A stretch of 5,108 nucleotides of DNA, from positions 1 to 5,108 of the forward strand of contig JAJYCM010000208.1 of NCBI GenBank assembly GCA_021778375.1, written 5' to 3'. Under the pieces are notes generated by a model. That model saw only the letters and a program-made list of their open reading frames with translations, made no database searches and was not told where the DNA came from. This DNA comes from Bacteroidota bacterium. GTDB taxonomy: Bacteria; Bacteroidota; Ignavibacteria; Ignavibacteriales; Ignavibacteriaceae. Positions 1-5,108 of this stretch are shown here, in pieces; position 1 is the first letter of the stretch; every line of letters starts with the position of its first letter. A program made the translations under genes and the position numbers.

Positions 1-509
1 TTAAAATTGAAATCGAATAATATTATGTATGGAAAAAGAGTTAGAGGGTACAGAGTTTATCTAAATAATCATGGCTTAATAAAATTGGGTGATGATGTTT
101 CGTTAAACTCTTTTCCTGGTGGTGCTTATTATAGAACCGGACTTCAAACTTATTGTGAAAACGCAAAAATAATTATCGGAAATCACTGCCGAATAAATGG
201 TACTATGATTCATTGCAGAGAATCGGTTGTTATCGATGACTATTGTATGTTTGGCCCGGGTACAGTTATATGCGATAATAATTCTCATAGAATATCCAGT
301 GATATTTACGAAAGACTTAAAGCACCCGAAAGCGCTCCGATAATTATAAAAAAAAATGTTTGGGTTGGAATGAATTCTTTGATCCTAAAAGGAGTAACAA
401 TTGGTGAGAATTGATAGTTGCAGCTCATTCTGTGGTGACTAAAGATGTTCCGAAAAATACAGTAGTTGGTGGCAATCCTGCGAAAATTATAAAAAGTTTG
501 AATGAATAA
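1..509 (+). pseudogene. Hexapeptide-repeat (left-handed beta-helix) acyltransferase, frameshifted, 5' end possibly outside window
   Basis: This resembles O-acetyltransferases of the WbbJ/LbH family, which acetylate sugars of O-antigen, capsule or exopolysaccharide in the cytoplasm using acetyl-CoA. The reading frame is open to the window edge. The first usable start is TTG at 7, with an ATG at 25, so the true start may lie upstream. Counting from TTG 7, hexapeptide-type repeats appear at about 54-90 (KIIIGNHCRING, SVVIDDYCMFGPGTVI) and 112-135 (PIIIKKNVWVG, LILKGVTIGEN). His94 in NNSHR is the likely catalytic base. The frame stops at TGA 412-414 just after IGEN. The missing family ending continues at once in the next frame from 414 (IVAAHSVVTKDVPKN, then VVGGNPAKIIKSLNE) to TAA 507-509. 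One deleted base in the codon after IGEN (expected Cys or Trp) explains this. The reconstructed length, about 167 residues, is normal or slightly short for the family. The acyltransferase fold is secure. The sugar substrate is unknown, and the lesion could be a sequencing error. Confidence 0.85.
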
Positions 510-548
510 TTATTTTTACAAATTTATTATGTAAGAAACATACCTTTT

Positions 549-1526
549 ATGGGAAAAAAAATATTTGTTTCAATAATATTAGTATTTATTGCTATCGTAA
601 GTTGTATCTATGGTCTACTTATGGCGAAAAATCATATTTTCCCCTATTCTATAATAAAACACTATTATTCTTCAACTCCTGAGAATATAACAAACTGGAA
701 CTGGGCAATTGGAATATACACTGGTACTTCACCTTTCCATTTGTCAAGCCCCACAAATATTAATAATCCTATTTTAACTGCTAAGGATGTAACTGACATC
801 GATGCAAAATTCGTAGCAGACCCATTTATTGTAAAAACAGATTCATTATTTTACATGTTTTTTGAAGTTTTAAATAAAATAAATAATCAAGGTGACATTG
901 GATTCGCAGAAAGTTTAAATGGATTAAAATGGAAGTATAAACATATAATCATTGATGAATCCTTTCATTTGTCATTTCCTTATGTATTCAAATGGGATAA
1001 TGATTATTACATAATGCCGGAAAGTGGCGAGGATTTATCAGTTAGATTATATAAAGCAACTGACTTTCCTAAAAAATGGGAATTTAAAGGAGACTTGATA
1101 AAAGGATATCATTTCGCTGATCCACAAATAATTAGATATAATAATTTATGGTGGTTGTTTGTCTGTACACGTGAAAATGATAATCTGAATATTTATTATT
1201 CGCAAAATTTAATGGGTCCATGGAAACAACATCCTAAAAGTCCGGTTATAAAAAATAATCCACATATAGCAAGAGGCGGTGGTAGAATTTTAGAATATAA
1301 TCAAAGATTATTCCGATATACACAGGACTGCTTTCCCACGTATGGTATACAAGTTTATGCATTTGAAATTACAAAATTAGATACAACATCATATGAAGAA
1401 AAAATAGTTGATAATAAAGCAATTATTAAAGCAAGCGGATCAGGTTGGAATAAATATGGAATGCATACTGTTGATCCGATTCAAATAGGAAATGGTAAGT
1501 GGTTATCTACAGTAGATGGGTATTAA
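549..1526 (+). CDS. Membrane-anchored GINT1_N-like five-bladed propeller protein, putative polysaccharide-locus protein
   Basis: The 325-residue protein starts with a short basic stretch (MGKK) and one hydrophobic segment at about 5-26, which is an uncleaved anchor or signal peptide, so the rest should lie outside the membrane. The body shows repeated beta-propeller blades with aromatic-rich strands and GH43-like 'ADP' turns: FVADPF at 88-93, YYIMPES at 153-159, FADPQ at 189-193, ARGGGR at 241-246, YTQDC at 257-261 and GMHTVDP at 304-310, ending in WLSTVDGY. From memory of the family this best fits the domain at the N-terminus of plant GINT1 glycosyltransferases and of bacterial proteins in polysaccharide loci. 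There it is often fused to a transferase domain, which is absent here. It lies 39 bp after the acyltransferase on the same strand, so they are probably co-transcribed. No Shine-Dalgarno is visible before ATG 549. Its catalytic activity is unknown, and a GH43-like glycosidase is the main alternative. The ending at VDGY looks natural or nearly so. Confidence 0.75.
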   Translation: MGKKIFVSIILVFIAIVSCIYGLLMAKNHIFPYSIIKHYYSSTPENITNWNWAIGIYTGTSPFHLSSPTNINNPILTAKDVTDIDAKFVADPFIVKTDSLFYMFFEVLNKINNQGDIGFAESLNGLKWKYKHIIIDESFHLSFPYVFKWDNDYYIMPESGEDLSVRLYKATDFPKKWEFKGDLIKGYHFADPQIIRYNNLWWLFVCTRENDNLNIYYSQNLMGPWKQHPKSPVIKNNPHIARGGGRILEYNQRLFRYTQDCFPTYGIQVYAFEITKLDTTSYEEKIVDNKAIIKASGSGWNKYGMHTVDPIQIGNGKWLSTVDGY

Positions 1527-1663
1527 ATATTCTTAGCATTCACAAAGATAATGGGTATATATTTTATATTTAAATAAAAAAAATATTTTTTTCAATCTCT
1601 AGGGGACTAGGACTCCATCATTCAAAGAATTATGCAATCTTTATGTAATGCAATAAAATTTGA

Positions 1664-1804
1664 AATAAAACGAAAGTAATTTTGAGATTTGATGAATATA
1701 GAGTGTTAAGGGAAGGTTTTTTAAAAAGACAATATGGACAATATATGCATCCAATATGTAAAAAATGTACGGGATTGTCCAATAATACTTACTTGATAAA
1801 TTAA
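1664..1804 (+). pseudogene. Probable remnant of the C-terminus of a radical SAM/SPASM-domain protein
   Basis: A 46-residue stop-to-stop frame has no start codon at its beginning and reads like the final part of a SPASM domain: FDEYRVLREGFLKRQYG, then PICKKCTGLSNN, then a stop at 1802-1804. In SPASM proteins the pattern 'eYr.LRe.fl.g.....C..C' ends the region that binds an auxiliary iron-sulfur cluster. The two Cys codons are at 1757-1759 and 1766-1768. A little upstream, in a different frame (1641-1676), SLCNAIKFEIKRK resembles the first-Cys segment of the same domain, but the spacing is too short and the frame is shifted, implying deletions. No radical SAM CxxxCxxC core is present. The call rests on pattern recall over a short peptide and is tentative. 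It could be chance coding-like sequence. Confidence 0.4.
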
Positions 1805-1824
1805 ATCAAGAAATATATTTTGAA

Positions 1825-3042
1825 TCACTTCGATATTATGTTTATCTTACGAAGACTTCTCAAAATATCAGAACTTGAATTGTTATTAAACGGGTTATTC
1901 CAAGCGCCATGGGGGTCATAACCAGCAGATTGCCAAGCAGTAAAAGAGCTGTAAGCAATACCTTGAAGATTAGCAAAGCCAGCCTGGCTTCCACCAACTC
2001 TAAAAAATAAATTGTTGTCGAAATGAAGGGTTCCGCTGCCAGACTGTTGATAAACAAAGTATCCATTTCCACGAATTGAATTAGCAAAAAATATAATATT
2101 ATTTTTAAATGTTAAATTATCAATTGCTGCTGCGTTATGTATCATTATGCCAATGTGCCCAGTAAGGGAATCACTCATAATGAAAGTGTTGTTATATACT
2201 TTACTATTTCTTACTGCGTATTGTGCATAAGCACCTTCCTGACTGAAAGACATGCCTACAGCATAGGGAACATTTGGATTATCAACAATAACATTATTAT
2301 AAAACTCTAAAGAATCACTTGCTTGATCTTGATAATTTTCCTCATTGCCTTCAAACCAATTATATCTTACAATAGGGTGGGGCACTCGACCATTTGGATT
2401 AACATTAACATTTACATGAATACCATCGCCTGTATTATCAATGAATTTATTATATTCAACAGTTTGATAGCCACCACCTCCAAGATAAAGTCCATGAGGA
2501 TAAGGATAATTCGCAGCGCCAGGGGCAGCATTTTTGAAGACACTATGTCCAATGTAAGTATAATATGATTCCCCTATATAAACAGTTTGAGCTTCATGAT
2601 AGTTACCGTCAAATAGACACGAATCAATTGTCAAATAATTGACAGTATTTACATCAAGACATTCAACAGCACCATTATAAAACTCAATAGATCTAAAGGT
2701 TATATGGCTTTTATCTTGTAACTGGGCACAATATTGCCGGGTATTCTGAGCATCAATAACAGGCAAATTTCCCGTACCATAAGAAGTAAAGGTTAAATAA
2801 CTTGTATTTGGAAGTAGAGTATATCCATTAAATATTTGCCCTCTCTGGAAGGCGATAATATCTCCGCTTGCAAAAGTAAAGTTATTTACTTTGTTAATAG
2901 TTTGCCAGGCAGAGTTTGGTGATAATCCCGAATTGTTATCATTACCATTTGTCGCATCTACATAATACGTTGATGCAAAGGATAATTGAACTGTAATTAT
3001 TGACAATAAAGTTATATACTTTAAAATCTTAACCAGGTCCAT
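1825..3042 (-). CDS. Secreted right-handed parallel beta-helix protein, C-terminus apparently truncated
   Basis: The 405-residue protein has a signal peptide (basic Lys5/Lys8, hydrophobic core about 9-20, likely cleavage after SFA at 23), so it is exported. The N-terminal cap motif YYVDATNGNDNNSG (26-39), followed by AWQTINKV (45-52) and GDIIAFQRG (60-68), is characteristic of pectate-lyase-like beta-helix proteins. Residues about 80-345 form the helix coils, with Asn-ladder turns at YNNVIV (248-253), YNNTFI (283-288), KNNIIF (313-318) and DNNLFF (342-347). Such proteins bind or cleave polysaccharides, but no catalytic set can be named here. The motif GYDPHG (374-379) near the C-terminus is normally followed by 'NPLF....DF.L...SPAIDaG'. 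Here the match fades after NNPF and ends in a short basic tail (ILRSLRKINIISK) with no family resemblance. No sorting domain is present. The start at the codon complementary to 3040-3042 is supported by a GGAGGC site. The gene converges on the glycan genes and diverges from the sensor kinase. Confidence 0.85.
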   Translation of the reverse strand: MDLVKILKYITLLSIITVQLSFASTYYVDATNGNDNNSGLSPNSAWQTINKVNNFTFASGDIIAFQRGQIFNGYTLLPNTSYLTFTSYGTGNLPVIDAQNTRQYCAQLQDKSHITFRSIEFYNGAVECLDVNTVNYLTIDSCLFDGNYHEAQTVYIGESYYTYIGHSVFKNAAPGAANYPYPHGLYLGGGGYQTVEYNKFIDNTGDGIHVNVNVNPNGRVPHPIVRYNWFEGNEENYQDQASDSLEFYNNVIVDNPNVPYAVGMSFSQEGAYAQYAVRNSKVYNNTFIMSDSLTGHIGIMIHNAAAIDNLTFKNNIIFFANSIRGNGYFVYQQSGSGTLHFDNNLFFRVGGSQAGFANLQGIAYSSFTAWQSAGYDPHGAWNNPFNNNSSSDILRSLRKINIISK

Positions 3043-3048
3043 TGAGTT

Positions 3049-3054
3049 GCCTCC
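3049..3054 (-). promoter_or_regulatory. Shine-Dalgarno site of the beta-helix gene
   Basis: On the minus strand GGAGGC lies six bases before the ATG whose complement is 3040-3042. It is the best ribosome-binding site in the window and fixes the start of the beta-helix gene, placing its signal peptide at the very N-terminus. Confidence 0.75.
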
Positions 3055-3081
3055 AAATTTTTAAGGATTCGTTTCTTTTTC

Positions 3082-3108
3082 ATTTTATTATTTTATTTCG
3101 GAGGTCAA
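3082..3108 (-). promoter_or_regulatory. Possible promoter of the beta-helix gene
   Basis: On the minus strand a TTGACC box (complement of 3103-3108) is followed after 15 bases by TAAAAT (complement of 3082-3087), about 40 bases before the start codon. The -35 box is good. The spacing is short and the surroundings are so A/T-rich that a -10-like hexamer is expected by chance, so this is tentative. Confidence 0.3.
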
Positions 3109-3230
3109 CCTATTTCAAAACGAAAAGAAGGGAAATCGGGAGAATCCTGGAAAGAGCGCAAAATTACCTGATATCTGCTTAGAAAATTATTTATGTATCT
3201 CAAGATATTTGTTAGTAGTAATTAAAAAAA

Positions 3231-3258
3231 TTGATAAAATTGCCTGAAAAGGTATAAT
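3231..3258 (+). promoter_or_regulatory. Sigma-70-like promoter upstream of the sensor kinase
   Basis: TTGATA (3231-3236) and a perfect TATAAT (3253-3258) are separated by 16 bases, close to the optimal housekeeping-sigma arrangement and pointing toward the kinase. Transcription from it would start near 3265 and give a leader of about 160 bases, which is long. A closer promoter for the kinase could exist but none stands out. The A/T-rich background raises the chance of a coincidental match. Confidence 0.5.
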
Positions 3259-3411
3259 ACCATCAAATAAATAATGAAAATTGTAAGGGAAGCATTTTAG
3301 TAATCTAAGAATGAAAAACGAAGGCAAAATCTCTTCAATTGTTTAGAAATCGATTAAAAAAATATCAAATGATTCTAAATAACTATCCTATTATCCATCT
3401 GTTTATTTAAT

Positions 3412-3417
3412 AAAGGA
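3412..3417 (+). promoter_or_regulatory. Probable ribosome-binding site of the sensor kinase
   Basis: AAAGGA ends nine bases before ATG 3427. The frame is open upstream only back to a stop at 3376-3378 and has no other ATG, GTG or TTG there, so 3427 is the most likely start. Confidence 0.45.
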
Positions 3418-3426
3418 AAAAAGAAG

Positions 3427-5108
3427 ATGAGACATCCCCCAAATCTGTCTTCTTTATGGAAATCAAAAAAAGATTCTATTATTGAAACAAATCTTAGCGG
3501 CATTATTTTAAGTTGGAACCAAGGTGCCCAAAAATTATATGGTTATAAGCAAGGAGAAATTATTGGGAAATCTATTTCAATTTTAATGTCTAAAAAGAGA
3601 AACAATGAGTATTCAAAAAATTTAAATAAAATAAACAGAAACAAAAACAAAAGGATTTGCCTCTTTGAATCAGAACATGTTAATAAAAAAGGGAATATCA
3701 AATTTGTTCAGACGACTATTATCCCAATTATAAATAAAAATGATTTAGTACTAGGTGCTTTTTTCATTGGTAGAGATTTAACGCAAAAAATAAGATTAAT
3801 AAAAGACCTACAAGCTGAAAAAAAACGTTATCGAGATATTGTAGAAATGGCTCCAAATATATCAGGAATATTTCAAGATGAGAAGATTATCTTTATAAAT
3901 TCAGCGGGGGGCAAGGCTTTGGGTTCAAAAAATATTGATTCTTTAATTGGGAAACCTATTAAAAATTTAATTTTACCTGATGATTTTCACAAATTTCAAA
4001 TACGGAATCAGCAATTATTGAAAGGAAAAAAAACTCATCCAATTGAATTAAGACTTAAAAGAAATGACGGTTCAATTATAATAGTTGAATCATATGCTAG
4101 GTTTTATCAGTACTTAGGAAAACCGGCTATTCAATTTGTTGCCCAGGATATTACAAAAAGGAAAAAAATTGAAGATGAAAAGGAAAATCTATTAAAAGTA
4201 ACAAAAGAATATGCGGCAGAGCTCGATGCTATTTTTGAAAGTATTCCTCATGCAATTTATGTCGGAACTAAAAAAGGTATCAAAAGGGCTAATAGAAAAT
4301 TACTGGATTTATATAAGTTAAAAGATATAAATGAATTGAACTCAGTTCGTTCACAAATTAACAAAATAATGAAGATACGTCATTTAGATTCAAATAAAAT
4401 TATTCCAACAAAAGATAATGTTTTTGCAAAGGCGCTTAAAGGAGAATCAATAGCAAGAGAAATTGTGTTAACAGATCCTAAATCAAAAATACAAAAAATT
4501 ATTAGGAGCGCAGGTGCCCCAATTAAATCTAATGGAAATATAATAGCTGCTGTTGTAATAAATACTGATATTACAGCAATGAAAAAAAATGAAACTGATA
4601 TAGCTGAAAGTGAAAGAAGATACAGGTCACTAATTGAACAATCCTTTGACGGAATAGCATTAATTAATAAAAACGGAAAAATAATTGTATGGAATTCAAA
4701 ATTATTAGAATTATTAGGATATAATGAAGAAGAAATATTAAATCTAAATTCTAAAGAAATAATCTATAACAAAAAAATAAATTTAAGAAAAAAATATTCA
4801 AGCGATAAACTTCATTTTGAGTATGAGTTCATAAGAAAGGACAAAAATCATTTCCCTGCAGAAATTAGTATTAGTATATTCGAAAACGGTATGATAATGT
4901 ACGTAATTAAGGATATTTCTGAAAGAAAAGCTGCGGAAGAAATGCAGGAAAAGCTTTTTAATAAGTTGATTGAAGCCCAAAGTATAATGAAAAATTTATC
5001 AAGGCAATTGATTCAAATACAGGAGCAAGAAAGAAGAAATATTGCACGGGAATTACATGATGAAATTGGTCAAACTTTAACTGCCATAAAAATCGATATT
5101 CTAAATGC
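3427..5108 (+). CDS. Cytoplasmic PAS-domain sensor histidine kinase (HisKA_3, NarL/DegS type), 3' end outside window
   Basis: The frame runs without a stop for 560 codons to the window edge. Four PAS sensor domains are visible. PAS1 is about 15-118 (IILSWNQGAQKLYGY, ending GRDLTQK). PAS2 is about 134-245 (RYRDIVEMAP, ending QDITKRKK). PAS3 is about 262-385 (LDAIFESIPHAIYV, ending NTDITAMKK) and is the most divergent. PAS4 is about 398-503 (RYRSLIEQSFDGIALI, ending KDISERK). Each ends in the typical 'D-I/L-T/S' exit, and charged, probably coiled-coil linkers join them. Next comes the phosphoacceptor box ERRNIARELHDEIGQTLTA, with His544 as the autophosphorylated residue of HisKA_3 kinases, which normally signal to NarL/FixJ-type response regulators. 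The HATPase_c domain should follow beyond 5108. No signal peptide or membrane segment precedes PAS1, so the protein should sense an internal signal or a diffusible ligand. No haem- or flavin-binding residues can be assigned. The gene diverges from the beta-helix gene; whether it controls that gene is unknown. Confidence 0.92.
   Translation, partial: MRHPPNLSSLWKSKKDSIIETNLSGIILSWNQGAQKLYGYKQGEIIGKSISILMSKKRNNEYSKNLNKINRNKNKRICLFESEHVNKKGNIKFVQTTIIPIINKNDLVLGAFFIGRDLTQKIRLIKDLQAEKKRYRDIVEMAPNISGIFQDEKIIFINSAGGKALGSKNIDSLIGKPIKNLILPDDFHKFQIRNQQLLKGKKTHPIELRLKRNDGSIIIVESYARFYQYLGKPAIQFVAQDITKRKKIEDEKENLLKVTKEYAAELDAIFESIPHAIYVGTKKGIKRANRKLLDLYKLKDINELNSVRSQINKIMKIRHLDSNKIIPTKDNVFAKALKGESIAREIVLTDPKSKIQKIIRSAGAPIKSNGNIIAAVVINTDITAMKKNETDIAESERRYRSLIEQSFDGIALINKNGKIIVWNSKLLELLGYNEEEILNLNSKEIIYNKKINLRKKYSSDKLHFEYEFIRKDKNHFPAEISISIFENGMIMYVIKDISERKAAEEMQEKLFNKLIEAQSIMKNLSRQLIQIQEQERRNIARELHDEIGQTLTAIKIDILN

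Larger units (their letters stand above)
3043..3426. other. Divergent intergenic region between beta-helix gene and sensor kinase
   Basis: This 384-bp interval separates two divergent genes. It contains the ribosome site and possible promoter of the beta-helix gene at its left end and a sigma-70-like promoter for the kinase near 3231-3258. I see no tRNA, CRISPR repeats, strong hairpin or long inverted repeat. The only open frames downstream of the kinase promoter are a few codons long (for example 8 codons from 3274) and lack ribosome sites. Confidence 0.6.

Noticed and set aside
103..288. A 61-codon minus-strand open frame opposite the acyltransferase
   Set aside because: It lies wholly antisense to a recognisable acyltransferase and its peptide shows no family features; it is a shadow frame.
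1577..1592. A 16-bp perfect A/T palindrome (seven A, TA, seven T) after the propeller gene, considered as a terminator
   Set aside because: It has no G/C pairs and no separate loop, and such tracts are expected in DNA this A/T-rich.
1736..1780. Inverted repeat GGACAAT / ATTGTCC with a 31-base spacer, considered as a hairpin or element end
   Set aside because: The arms are only seven bases, no transposase or target duplication is near, and the repeat falls inside the SPASM-like reading frame.
1792..1810. CTTGAT / ATCAAG hairpin downstream of the beta-helix gene, considered as its terminator
   Set aside because: The six-pair, A/T-rich stem has no U-tract following on the minus strand, so it is too weak to call.
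1860..2087. A 75-codon minus-strand frame with a hydrophobic product
   Set aside because: It overlaps the beta-helix gene on the same strand in another frame; the beta-helix frame has the signal peptide, ribosome site and family motifs.
2323..2568. An 81-codon plus-strand frame rich in Ile
   Set aside because: It is antisense to the Asn-rich beta-helix coils, whose AAT/AAC codons read as Ile-like codons on the other strand.
3274..3336. Tiny open frames in the kinase leader, considered as a leader peptide
   Set aside because: They are 8 and 11 codons long, lack ribosome sites and show no biased composition suggesting attenuation.
4798..4980. A 60-codon minus-strand frame
   Set aside because: It lies inside PAS4 of the kinase on the opposite strand and has no supporting start signal.

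Overview
The window is AT-rich bacterial DNA holding parts of two kinds of region: the end of a polysaccharide or cell-surface locus on the left, and the start of a large signalling protein on the right. The A/T-heavy codon use, a secreted right-handed beta-helix protein with a 'YYVD..nGnDnnsG' N-terminus, and a soluble multi-PAS kinase of the HisKA_3 type would suit a low-GC member of the Bacteroidota/Ignavibacteriota side of the tree. That assignment is inference from style only. The clear GGAGG ribosome site and the sigma-70-like TTGATA/TATAAT box are less typical of classical Bacteroidetes.

Positions 1-1526 (+ strand) hold a hexapeptide-repeat acyltransferase, interrupted near its 3' end by an apparent one-base deletion. 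After a 39-bp gap comes a membrane-anchored protein resembling the five-bladed propeller N-terminal domain of GINT1-type glycosyltransferases. Both fit a surface-glycan locus read left to right. Positions 1527-1824 contain no intact gene. They include a 46-residue open stretch that reads like the C-terminal end of a radical SAM/SPASM protein (CxxC), so the interval looks like decayed coding DNA.

Positions 1825-3042 (- strand) encode a secreted right-handed parallel beta-helix protein that converges on the glycan genes. Its C-terminus appears cut short. Positions 3043-3426 form a divergent intergenic region with a good Shine-Dalgarno for the beta-helix gene and a good sigma-70-like promoter facing right. 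From 3427 to the window edge runs a cytoplasmic sensor kinase with four PAS domains and a HisKA_3 phosphoacceptor box (His544). Its ATPase domain lies beyond the window.

Three sequences to the left of the kinase (acyltransferase, SPASM remnant, beta-helix) look broken at or near their 3' ends, while the kinase reads cleanly for 560 codons. This suggests either local gene decay and rearrangement or local sequence error. I do not see a convincing new biological system here.
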